DNA of 39,287 nt from Phenylobacterium sp. (GTDB lineage Bacteria; Pseudomonadota; Alphaproteobacteria; Caulobacterales; Caulobacteraceae), in assembly GCF_030681155.1 (NCBI RefSeq), contig NZ_JAUXXE010000063.1, forward strand, positions 1 through 39,287, read 5' to 3'. Position 1 is the stretch's first letter. The number at the start of each line of letters is the position of its first letter. Positions 24,815-32,594 of the stretch are shown one piece after another. The position numbers were made by a program, and so were the translations under genes. The notes below the pieces were generated by a model. That model was given only the letters and a program-made list of their open reading frames with translations. It was not told the DNA's origin and made no database searches.

Positions 24815-25270
24815 ATGCTTTCGGTGATCATTCCGACGTTCAATTCCGAGCGCGAGATGCAGGTCTTGCTGCCGGTGCTGGTGCCGGCGGCGGTTGATGG
24901 CCTGGTGCGCGAGGTGATCGCCGCGGACGGCGGCTCCGCCGACGCGACTGGCCTGATCTGCGAGGACGCCGGTGTCGAGTGGGTGGCAGGCGGCCTGGAC
25001 GTCGCCACCGATAGGGCGCGCGGCGACATGCTGCTGATCCTGCCCCCGACCCTGCGCCTGCGGCGTGGCTGGGACGAGGTTCTGCGGACCCACCTGGAGG
25101 GGAAGGGCGGAACGGCCCTGATCGCCGAGGGCCCCCCGAGCTTCATCGAGCGATTCAACGGCGTGAAATTGGCCGGTGTGCTGATCGCCGCCGAGGCGCT
25201 ACGGCGCAGCGGAGCGACCACCCTGGCCGACCTACGCCGCCACGTCGGCCGCGCCAAACATCTGAGTTAG
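24815..25270 (+). CDS. short GT-A glycosyltransferase-like protein without a DxD motif
   Basis: A 151-residue protein with the start of a family 2 glycosyltransferase fold: MLSVIIPTFNSERE, then VIAADGGSADAT. In active relatives the strand after this reads like L-L-F-L-D/H-A-D-T and carries the metal-binding DxD. Here it is MLLILPPTLRLRRGW, so the acids are missing. The protein is also only about two thirds the usual length. It may be an inactive or repurposed family member. The ATG at 24815 is preferred, since the upstream codons are polar and not GT-like; a GTG near 24757 is an alternative. Function is not known. Confidence 0.75.
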   Translation: MLSVIIPTFNSEREMQVLLPVLVPAAVDGLVREVIAADGGSADATGLICEDAGVEWVAGGLDVATDRARGDMLLILPPTLRLRRGWDEVLRTHLEGKGGTALIAEGPPSFIERFNGVKLAGVLIAAEALRRSGATTLADLRRHVGRAKHLS

Positions 25271-25277
25271 GCAGCCC

Positions 25278-25393
25278 CTCGTCATCCTCCGGTCGTCTGA
25301 AAGACGATCCGGGGGACCCAAGCTGAGTCGCCGGATGTGGTTAGCCCGCGTGGGTCCCCCGGATCAGCCTTCGGCTGCCCGGAGGATGACGAA
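25278..25393. repeat. interspersed palindromic element, copy 2
   Basis: A palindrome of about 116 nt opening CTCGTCATCCTCCGGTC and closing CCCGGAGGATGACGAA, with inner arms GATCCGGGGGACCCAAGC and GTGGGTCCCCCGGATC. The outer arms and the GGGGGACCCAAGC core are the same as at 18143. It fills the gap between the glycosyltransferase-like and lytic transglycosylase genes, which converge here. Confidence 0.82.
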
Positions 25394-25405
25394 TTGGGCG
25401 GTAGT

Positions 25406-26989
25406 CTAACGATCCAGCCGCGCGTCGACGAAGTTCGCGCCCATGGCCAGGGCGTCGAGGGTCTTGGAATCCATCCCGAACTTCTTCCGGTAGGTCCAAT
25501 AGCCGGCCATCACCTTTTCCACATAGTTGCGGGTTTCAAGGCTGGGCAGGCTTTCGATGATCAGCAGGCTGTCGTCTTCGCCGACCTTCTGGGCGGTCTT
25601 CAACAACGTGCCGGGGCCGCCGTTATAGGCCGCGACGGTGCGTAGGATATCGTAGCCGACCCCGCGCTCCATCAGCCAGGTCACGTAGTCCTGACCGACC
25701 CGCAGATTGAACGCCGGATCGAACAGCGGGCTCATATCGGCCTTCAGCTTGTCGTCCCCGGCGGCCCGCGCAGCCGCTTCCGGCATCAACTGCATCAGGC
25801 CGACCGCGCCGGACGGTGAGACGACCGCCGGGTTGAAGCGGCTCTCCTGGCGAACGATGGCGTAGACCAGCGCCCGGTCGATGGTGAAGCCCCACTTGGG
25901 CTCCAGCACCGGGGTCGGATAGTCCGGCTCCACGAACGAGCGGCCGCGGGGCAGGGAGGTGGCGACGTCGGCGTCCGAGGTCAGCGGCGCGTTGAGGGCG
26001 AGAATCAGTCCCATCCACTGCGAACGCTCGGTCTCGGTCTTGGCGAGCGCGAGGCCAGCGCGCAGCTCAAGCCCCGCCTCGACCGGCATGCCGACCTGGG
26101 CCAGGCCCGTCGCGCGATGGGCGCGGGCGTCGTCGCGGATGAACTGGTTCAGGTGGGCGCTCGGCGCGCTGGAGGCCGAGAACGAGGCCGGCACGAACTG
26201 GCCGGTCGGTGCGTTGTGGGTGTCGCTGATCGCTTGAAGCCGCATGCGGCGCTCGGCGATCATGCCGTAGAATGTGGTCGGGTGGCGCGCGGCCAGCTTG
26301 ATGAAGCCCTGGGCGCGAGTCGTATCGCCGGTTTCCTCGAGTGCGCGAGCGGCCCAGAAGGCGGCTCCGGACCGAATCCACGGATCCTCGCCCTCATCGC
26401 GGGCGACCTGCCCCAGATAGCTCTCAGCCAGGGCGAAGTTCTTCAGGCGATAGGCGGCGAGGCCGGCGATCCAGCGGTCGCCGGCGGCTGGCGCGAGGTC
26501 GAACGCACGCTTGATATCGCCGGAATAGAAGGCTTCGCGGGCCTGGCGGCTGCGGTCGGCGGGCGCGCGACCGGCCACGCCTTGGGCGGCGACCTCGACC
26601 CGGCGCCATTCAGCGCCGCCAAGGACAGGGGTCTTCAAAGGCGGCGCGTTGGCGGGCTTGCGCTTGAGGGCGAGCGTATAGACGCGCTCGGCGCCCGGCA
26701 GGTCGCCGTACTTTTCCAGCCAAGCGGCAAGGTCTTCATAGCTCGCGCTTTGGGCGCTCGGATGCATCAGCTGGCGGAAGGCCAGATGGCCGGCCAGGGA
26801 ACGATCCTTGATGTCGCCGCTTTGCATCTCGGCATCGATGAAGTCGCCCCGGTCCACAGCCTCGAAGGCGGACACGTAGCGTCGCACGTCCCAAGGGCTC
26901 AGCACCTGGGGCGCAGCCTGTGTTGTTCCGGCAATGGCCGAGCAGATCATGGTCAAGACCGCGATCCGCATGCCCCTTAGTGCCCGCAT
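25406..26989 (-). CDS. soluble lytic murein transglycosylase (Slt70 type)
   Basis: A 527-residue periplasmic enzyme that cleaves peptidoglycan to 1,6-anhydro-muropeptides. A signal peptide ends near TTQAAP (about residue 26). Residues about 35-345 are helical repeats forming the superhelical U-domain. The C-terminal SLT domain has the catalytic Glu382 in VRQESRFNP, then SPSGAVGLMQLMP and the substrate-cleft segment VAAYNGGPGTL. The ATG at 26989 has GGGGAA upstream; an internal ATG six codons later is also possible. The gene converges on the glycosyltransferase-like gene and follows the uracil-DNA glycosylase gene on the same strand with a 68-nt gap. Confidence 0.93.
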   Translation of the reverse strand: MRALRGMRIAVLTMICSAIAGTTQAAPQVLSPWDVRRYVSAFEAVDRGDFIDAEMQSGDIKDRSLAGHLAFRQLMHPSAQSASYEDLAAWLEKYGDLPGAERVYTLALKRKPANAPPLKTPVLGGAEWRRVEVAAQGVAGRAPADRSRQAREAFYSGDIKRAFDLAPAAGDRWIAGLAAYRLKNFALAESYLGQVARDEGEDPWIRSGAAFWAARALEETGDTTRAQGFIKLAARHPTTFYGMIAERRMRLQAISDTHNAPTGQFVPASFSASSAPSAHLNQFIRDDARAHRATGLAQVGMPVEAGLELRAGLALAKTETERSQWMGLILALNAPLTSDADVATSLPRGRSFVEPDYPTPVLEPKWGFTIDRALVYAIVRQESRFNPAVVSPSGAVGLMQLMPEAAARAAGDDKLKADMSPLFDPAFNLRVGQDYVTWLMERGVGYDILRTVAAYNGGPGTLLKTAQKVGEDDSLLIIESLPSLETRNYVEKVMAGYWTYRKKFGMDSKTLDALAMGANFVDARLDR

Positions 26990-27057
26990 GCGTTCCCCAC
27001 GTCGGCCGCCTCTACGCGCGATCTGGACGTGGCCCTCGTTCTCGTGATGGGAGAGTC

Positions 27058-27867
27058 TTAAGCTCCACGGTCGGGTCGATCAAGCCGTTCGGTCAGGGTC
27101 AGCAGGTCGGCCCAGGCCTTCTTCTTCGCGCCGGGCTGCCGCAGCAGGAAGGCCGGATGCAGGGTCGGCATGACGGGAAGTTCCAGTTTCCCGCTCTCCG
27201 AACGCCACTCGAACCACCGTCCGCGCAGAGACAGAATGCCCTCGTCGCGCTTTAGCATCGACTTGGCGGCGGGCGCTCCCAGCACCAGCAGCATCTTGGG
27301 CGCGACCAGTTCGATGGCGCGTTCCAGGAAGGGCGCGCAGATCGCCTGTTCCTGCGGGGAAGGCGTGCGATTACCGGGCGGTCGCCAGAACACGGTATTT
27401 GTGATGAACACCCGGTCAGTGAGGCCAGCGGCCCCTAGAATGCGGTCCAACATCTGGCCCGCCTGGCCCACGAACGGCTCACCGCGCGCGTCCTCCTCGG
27501 GACCCGGTCCTTCGCCGATCACCATCAGCGGCGCGTCCGGCGCGCCGCGCGCGAACACTGATTGTCGCGCGCCTTCCAGCTTCAGCGGGCAGCCGTCGAA
27601 CGCGGCGATAGCGGCCTTCAAGGCCTCTAAATCCTGGGCTTCCGCGGCGACGTGTCGCGCCTGAGCGACCGCTCCATCGACGTCCAGCGCGCCCGGTCGG
27701 ACGGGTGCGACGAGCAGCGGCTTCTTTTCAGGCGGTTTGGGCGCGACAAACTTGCCGGCCTCGATCCGATCGATCGGCGCATCCAGCAATATGGCGTCCA
27801 CACCCGCCTCGGCCCAGAAGGCGAGGAGGCTCTCGGCGGTGCGATCGATGGCGGCGGCTTGCGTCAT
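27058..27867 (-). CDS. uracil-DNA glycosylase, family 4-like
   Basis: A 269-residue DNA repair enzyme that removes uracil from DNA. The N-terminal 80 residues are a Pro/Ala-rich extension. The catalytic core has motif A GEGPGPEED at 118-126, PFVGQAGQMLDR, the uracil-pocket Asn in ITNTVFWRPPGNRTP, and motif B TLHPAFLL at 235-242. Classical family 4 enzymes have four cysteines for a 4Fe-4S cluster. Only Cys93 and Cys177 are present here, so the cluster is probably absent or differently held. AGGA lies six bases before the ATG. The rest of the family identity is firm. Confidence 0.9.
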   Translation of the reverse strand: MTQAAAIDRTAESLLAFWAEAGVDAILLDAPIDRIEAGKFVAPKPPEKKPLLVAPVRPGALDVDGAVAQARHVAAEAQDLEALKAAIAAFDGCPLKLEGARQSVFARGAPDAPLMVIGEGPGPEEDARGEPFVGQAGQMLDRILGAAGLTDRVFITNTVFWRPPGNRTPSPQEQAICAPFLERAIELVAPKMLLVLGAPAAKSMLKRDEGILSLRGRWFEWRSESGKLELPVMPTLHPAFLLRQPGAKKKAWADLLTLTERLDRPDRGA

Positions 27868-28009
27868 TGGGTCCTGAAAGGGCGTCTATAGCCGAGTTCG
27901 CGCTTGACCGCCCTCGTACAAGCTTCGGATAAGTCGCGCGACGGATCAACGCCGCGTGAAACAAGGGGACGGGGAACCCCGCGCGGCCACATTAGGAGTT
28001 ACGGGGATC

Positions 28010-29698
28010 ATGAGCGAAGCCATCGCCACTGAGGCAATTGAACGCGAAGCGATGGAATACGACGTCGTGATCGTCGGCGCCGGGCCTGCGGGGCTGTCGG
28101 CGGCTATCCGCCTGAAGCAACTCGCTGAGGCCGCTGGCTCGGAGATTACGGTCGCGGTTCTGGAGAAGGGCTCCGAAGTCGGCGCTCATATTTTGTCCGG
28201 CGCGGTGATCGATCCGAGCGGCATCAATGAGCTGCTGCCGAACTGGCAAGAGCTCGGCATTCCGCTGGAGACCAAGGTCACGCGCGACAAGTTCGTGATC
28301 CTCGGCCCGCATGGCGACCTGGACATCTCGTGGCTGCCGTTCCCGAAGTGGATGCTGAACCACGGCAACTACATCGCCTCGCTGGGCAATGTCTGTCGCT
28401 CGCTGGCGGCCCACGCCGAGGCGCTCGGTGTCGAGATCTATCCCGGCATGGCCGCCTCCGAAGTCGTCTACAACGAAGACGGCTCTGTGAAGGGCGTCGT
28501 CGCCGGCGTGTTCGGCATCGATAAGGACGGCAATAAGGGCTCCGACTACCAGCCCGGTATCGAACTGCACGCCAAGTACACCTTCATCGGCGAGGGCGTG
28601 CGCGGCTCGCTGGCCAAGCAGCTCCAGGCGCGCTTTGGCCTGACCAACGGCCGCGAACCTCAGAAGTTCGGCATCGGCATCAAGGAGCTGTGGCAGGTTC
28701 CGGACGAGAACTTCGAGCCCGGCTTGACCCAGCACACCTTCGGCTGGCCGCTGGACAACGCCACCGGCGGCGGCTCGTTCATGTACCACTTCGGGGACAA
28801 CTACGTGGCCATCGGCTTCGTGCTGCACCTGAACTACAAGAACCCCTGGCTTTCGCCGTTCGACGAGTTCCAGCGCTTCAAGACCCACCCGGCGATCCGC
28901 GGCTATCTGGCAGGCGGCAAGCGCATCTCCTATGGCGCCCGCGCCATCACCGAGGGCGGTTCGCAATCGCTGCCGCAACTCTACTTCCCGGGCGGCGTGC
29001 TGCTCGGCTGCTCGGCCGGCATGGTCAACGTCCCGCGCATCAAGGGCAGTCACAACGCGGTCAAGAGCGGCATGCTCGCCGCCGAGGCCGCCTTCACCGC
29101 CATCCAGGGCGGCCGCAGCAGCGACGAACTGGTGTCCTACGAAGAGGCCTACCAGAAGTCGTCGATCGCCAAGGAGCTGTGGAACGTCCGTAACTTCAAG
29201 CCGCTGTGGTCCAAGTTCGGCACCATCCCCGGCATCATGCTCGGCGGCGTCGACGCCATCATGGCCACAGTTCTCAAGGGCTGGTCGCCGTGGGGCACGC
29301 TGAAGCACGGCAAGTCGGACGCCGAGTCCACGGGCCTGGCCAAGGACTACAAGCCGATCGTCTATCCGAAGCCGGACAACGAATTCAGCTTCGACAAGCT
29401 GTCTTCGGTCTTCCTGTCCTCGACCAACCACGACGAGAACCAGCCGGCCCACCTGAAGCTCACCGATCCGAGCATTCCGGTGAACGTGAACCTGCCCCGG
29501 TTCGGTGAACCGGCGCGGCTGTTTTGCCCGGCCGGAGTCTACGAGGTGCTCTACGACGCCGAGGGGAACAACCCGAAGTTCCAGATCAACTTCCAGAACT
29601 GCGTCCACTGCAAGACCTGCGACATCAAGGATCCGTCGCAGAACATCAACTGGACCACGCCCCAAGGCGGCGACGGCCCGAACTACCCGAACATGTAG
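28010..29698 (+). CDS. etfD: electron transfer flavoprotein-ubiquinone oxidoreductase
   Basis: A 562-residue inner-membrane-associated FAD and 4Fe-4S enzyme that takes electrons from ETF and reduces ubiquinone, linking acyl-CoA dehydrogenases to the respiratory chain. The FAD motif is VVIVGAGPAGLSAA near residue 17. GSHNAVKSGMLAAEAAF closes the flavin site. The C-terminal cluster cysteines are Cys506 (CPAGVYEV) and Cys531, Cys534 and Cys537 (NCVHCKTCDIKDP). It ends in the family's usual GGDGPNYPNM. The ATG at 28010 follows AGGAG at a slightly long spacing. No etfAB genes are in the window. A GC-rich 12-bp hairpin follows at 29711-29736. Confidence 0.97.
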   Translation: MSEAIATEAIEREAMEYDVVIVGAGPAGLSAAIRLKQLAEAAGSEITVAVLEKGSEVGAHILSGAVIDPSGINELLPNWQELGIPLETKVTRDKFVILGPHGDLDISWLPFPKWMLNHGNYIASLGNVCRSLAAHAEALGVEIYPGMAASEVVYNEDGSVKGVVAGVFGIDKDGNKGSDYQPGIELHAKYTFIGEGVRGSLAKQLQARFGLTNGREPQKFGIGIKELWQVPDENFEPGLTQHTFGWPLDNATGGGSFMYHFGDNYVAIGFVLHLNYKNPWLSPFDEFQRFKTHPAIRGYLAGGKRISYGARAITEGGSQSLPQLYFPGGVLLGCSAGMVNVPRIKGSHNAVKSGMLAAEAAFTAIQGGRSSDELVSYEEAYQKSSIAKELWNVRNFKPLWSKFGTIPGIMLGGVDAIMATVLKGWSPWGTLKHGKSDAESTGLAKDYKPIVYPKPDNEFSFDKLSSVFLSSTNHDENQPAHLKLTDPSIPVNVNLPRFGEPARLFCPAGVYEVLYDAEGNNPKFQINFQNCVHCKTCDIKDPSQNINWTTPQGGDGPNYPNM

Positions 29699-29710
29699 GA
29701 CCTGAGGCGC

Positions 29711-29736
29711 TTCCTCCTCCGCTCAGCGGGGGAGGA
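29711..29736 (+). terminator. hairpin after the ETF-QO gene, possible terminator
   Basis: TTCCTCCTCCGC and GCGGGGGAGGAG can pair over about 11-12 bp with a TCA loop and G-T wobbles. It starts 13 nt after the stop. No clear T tract follows, so it may protect the 3' end or be a weak terminator. Confidence 0.4.
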
Positions 29737-29923
29737 GAGCCCAAGCGGCCTTCGACCAAGACCTACGTCTCTACGCGGTCCATTTCCCGTTCCCCGGCCT
29801 CGGTCACGTCCAGGGCGGTGGCTTTGTCTGGATCTCGGAATAGGTCGGCTGCGAAAGCGCCATTCCCCAATCAGGTCCCTTGGCGCCTTGAACTCGCCCT
29901 CGAAAGCGCCGAGTTTCCTTTCT

Positions 29924-31630
29924 ATGCGCCGTCTCCTAGTCGCCTTCGCTCCGCTCGCCCTCGTCGCGGCCTGCGCCACGCCACCACAGCAGCAGGCTGG
30001 GTGGACGCCTCCAGCGCTCGACGGCATGGGCGGGTCGGCCTACGGCGCTTTCCTGGCTGGGCAGGGGGCGCTGAACGACGGCAAGGGCGCGGAGGCCGCA
30101 GCCTATTTCGCCAAGGCCGAACTTGAGGGCGGTTCCAGCGATATGCTGCAGGATCGCGCCTTCACCGCCGCGGTCCTGGCCGGCGATATTCCCCGCGCCG
30201 CCCAGCTTGCGCCGCAGGGCGAGGAAGCCTCCGAATCCACCAAGCGCATGGGCCAGTTGGTCAAGGCCGTGGAGTTCATGGCCAATGGCGACGGCAAGCC
30301 CGCGCAAGACGCCTTGGCCGGCGAGAATATCGGTTTCCCGCACCGGGGCGCGGCGTCGCTGCTGGCCCCCTGGGCCGCGGCCATGGCCGGCGACGTCGAG
30401 GGTTCGCTGATCCGGCCGGAAGTCCGCAACGACCGTGTCGTCGACTATTTCGGCCAGCTCGGCCAAGCCTATCTGTTCGAACGCGCCCGGCGCTATGACG
30501 AGGCCGAGACGGATTACAAGGCGCTGACCGGCGGCGACACCCCGGGCGACATCGCCGTTCTGGCCTATGGGGCCTTCCTGGAGCGCCGCAAACGTGGTCC
30601 GGACGCCGTAGCCCTGTACGACCGAGCCTTGCGAGCCCAGCCCAACGATGAGGCCCTGGCGAGCGCGCGCGCGCGCGCAGCCACCGGCAAAGGCGCGCCG
30701 CCGCAACCAACCCTGCGCCAGGGCGCGGCCCAGGTGCTGATCGCGCCGGCCGCCGGAATGCTGGCCGCCAAGCAGGACCAGTTGGGCCTGGCCTATCTGC
30801 GGCTCTCCCTGCGGCTTGATCCGGCCCGCAACGAGGCGTGGCTCATGGTCGGCGACCTGATGGAGAGCGCCGGGGATATCGACGCCGCGCGGGCCGCCTA
30901 TGGCAAGCCCAAGCCCGGTTCGCCGGAATATCCGGTCGCGGTCTCCAAGCTGGCTTGGAGCTTCCAGAACGCCAAGGAGCCGGAAACGGCCCTGAAAATG
31001 GCCAATGCGGCGGCCTCTTCCGGCGATCGCGACGCCAGGATCACCTATGCCGACCTGCTGCGCGCCAACGACCGGTACGATGAGTCCGCGCAGGTGTTGT
31101 CGAACCTGATCGGCGATGATCCCAATCCCGACTGGCGGCTGCTCTATGCGCGCGGCGTGTCCTATGAGCGCTCTGGGCGCTGGCCGGAGGCCGAGCGCGA
31201 CCTCCAGGGCGCGCTGAAGCAGCGTCCCGACGAGCCCGAACTGCTGAACTATCTGGGCTATAGCTGGATCGACCGCGGCGAACGGCTTCCTGAGGCGCTT
31301 GGAATGGTCCAGCGAGCGGTGGCGGCCAATCCGCAATCCGGCGCGATGATCGATTCGCTCGGTTGGGCGCACTATCGCCTGGGCGACTACAAGAAGGCCG
31401 TGCAGTTCCTGGAGCAGGCGGTCGAGCTTGAGGCCGGCGATCCGGAGATCAACAACCACCTCGGCGACGCCTATTGGCGCGTCGGCCGCCGGATCGAGGC
31501 GGATTATCAGTGGCGCCGGGTCCTCACCCTCGATCCTGACGACAAGATCAAAGCCGACGTCGAAGCCAAGTTGACCAGCGGCCTGGGACCCAAAGGCCCA
31601 GCTACGACGTCCCGCGTCGCCGGGCCATAG
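29924..31630 (+). CDS. TPR-repeat lipoprotein
   Basis: A 568-residue protein. The N-terminus MRRLLVAFAPLALVAAC has a lipobox (LVAAC, acyl-Cys17), so it is probably a lipoprotein facing the periplasm. The rest is helical repeats; clear TPR units occur at the C-terminus, such as PEAERDLQGALKQRPDEPEL, PEALGMVQRAVAANPQSGAM, and YKKAVQFLEQAVELEAGDPE. The start at 29924 gives the best signal peptide, though no good ribosome site is visible. Alphaproteobacteria commonly have such a protein just before ispE. It stops 9 nt before ispE, so the two are probably co-transcribed. The function is unknown; scaffold or assembly roles are usual for TPR proteins. Confidence 0.85.
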   Translation: MRRLLVAFAPLALVAACATPPQQQAGWTPPALDGMGGSAYGAFLAGQGALNDGKGAEAAAYFAKAELEGGSSDMLQDRAFTAAVLAGDIPRAAQLAPQGEEASESTKRMGQLVKAVEFMANGDGKPAQDALAGENIGFPHRGAASLLAPWAAAMAGDVEGSLIRPEVRNDRVVDYFGQLGQAYLFERARRYDEAETDYKALTGGDTPGDIAVLAYGAFLERRKRGPDAVALYDRALRAQPNDEALASARARAATGKGAPPQPTLRQGAAQVLIAPAAGMLAAKQDQLGLAYLRLSLRLDPARNEAWLMVGDLMESAGDIDAARAAYGKPKPGSPEYPVAVSKLAWSFQNAKEPETALKMANAAASSGDRDARITYADLLRANDRYDESAQVLSNLIGDDPNPDWRLLYARGVSYERSGRWPEAERDLQGALKQRPDEPELLNYLGYSWIDRGERLPEALGMVQRAVAANPQSGAMIDSLGWAHYRLGDYKKAVQFLEQAVELEAGDPEINNHLGDAYWRVGRRIEADYQWRRVLTLDPDDKIKADVEAKLTSGLGPKGPATTSRVAGP

Positions 31631-31639
31631 GCTCACGCC

Positions 31640-32524
31640 ATGAGCACGGTCGCCTTCGCGCCTGCGAAGATAAACCTGTTTCTGCACGTCGGCGCGCCCG
31701 GCGACGACAGCTACCACCCGCTTTGCAGCCTGATGGTGTTCGCCGACATCGGCGACAAAGTGGTGATCCACGACGCCGACGCCTTGTCGTTCCGCGTTCA
31801 CGGCCCCTTCGCGGCCGGTCTCGCAGGCGAGGACGACAATCTTGTTCTGCGCGCGGCCCGCGCCCTGCTGGCGCGTGCGCGCGGGCCCCAGCCGCCGCTA
31901 TGCCTGTCGCTGGAGAAGAACCTGCCGGTGGCCGCTGGCCTGGGCGGCGGTTCGAGCGACGCGGGCGCGGCTCTCCGGCTGATGCGCTCTGCGCTGGGTA
32001 TCAATATCGACGATGAGGCCCTAGAGGCCGTCGCCGCCTCGCTCGGCGCCGATGGCGCCGCCTGCCTGTGGGGCCGGCCGGTTATGGCGGAAGGAAGGGG
32101 CGAACGGCTGACGCCTTCGCCCGAGCTCCCGATGATCGAGGCGGTGCTGGTCAATCCGGGCGTCGCCGTCTCGACGCCGGCCGTCTACCGCGCCTTGGAT
32201 GACAGCAAGGCCTTTGGCGACGTCGCGCTGCCGCCGATGCCCGCCGCCTTCGAGAGTGTCGAGGAATTCGCCGCCTGGCTGGGCATGATGCGCAACGATC
32301 TGCAGGACCCGGCCATCGCCCTGGCGCCTGAGATCGGTGATGTGGTCGAGACCTTGGCGGACGAGCCCGAGACCCTGCTTGCCCGTATGTCAGGCTCGGG
32401 CGCGACTTGCTTCGCCATCTGCGCCTCGGACATTGAGGCCGAGGCGCTGGCTGAGCGTATCGCCAGCATGCGCCCCGGTTGGTGGGTTCGTCGCTGCCGC
32501 CTGGGCGGCCCCTGGCCGGACTGA
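31640..32524 (+). CDS. ispE: 4-diphosphocytidyl-2-C-methyl-D-erythritol kinase
   Basis: A 294-residue GHMP-superfamily kinase in the MEP pathway for isoprenoid precursors. The substrate Lys is in FAPAKINLFLHV, the phosphate loop is LPVAAGLGGGSSDAGAAL, and the catalytic Asp is in LGADGAACLWG. The C-terminal motif is MSGSGATCFAIC. It has DSYHPL where most members have D-G-Y-H. Length is normal. It follows the TPR lipoprotein by 9 nt and converges on amt, with a shared terminator hairpin at 32546. Confidence 0.95.
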   Translation: MSTVAFAPAKINLFLHVGAPGDDSYHPLCSLMVFADIGDKVVIHDADALSFRVHGPFAAGLAGEDDNLVLRAARALLARARGPQPPLCLSLEKNLPVAAGLGGGSSDAGAALRLMRSALGINIDDEALEAVAASLGADGAACLWGRPVMAEGRGERLTPSPELPMIEAVLVNPGVAVSTPAVYRALDDSKAFGDVALPPMPAAFESVEEFAAWLGMMRNDLQDPAIALAPEIGDVVETLADEPETLLARMSGSGATCFAICASDIEAEALAERIASMRPGWWVRRCRLGGPWPD

Positions 32525-32545
32525 ACTGTCTCCCCCAAACGAAAA

Positions 32546-32567
32546 CGGGGGCCCCGAAGGACCCCCG
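32546..32567 (-). terminator. intrinsic terminator with UUCG tetraloop, for amt (minus strand)
   Basis: On the minus strand CGGGGGTCC, loop TTCG, GGGCCCCCG forms a 9-bp stem (one G-U) capped by a UUCG tetraloop and followed by TTTTCGTTT. It lies 28 nt after the amt stop and 22 nt beyond the ispE stop, and may also help to end the ispE transcript. Confidence 0.88.
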
Positions 32568-32594
32568 CTCGTAGTTGATCGGTGAAGGCGCGGC

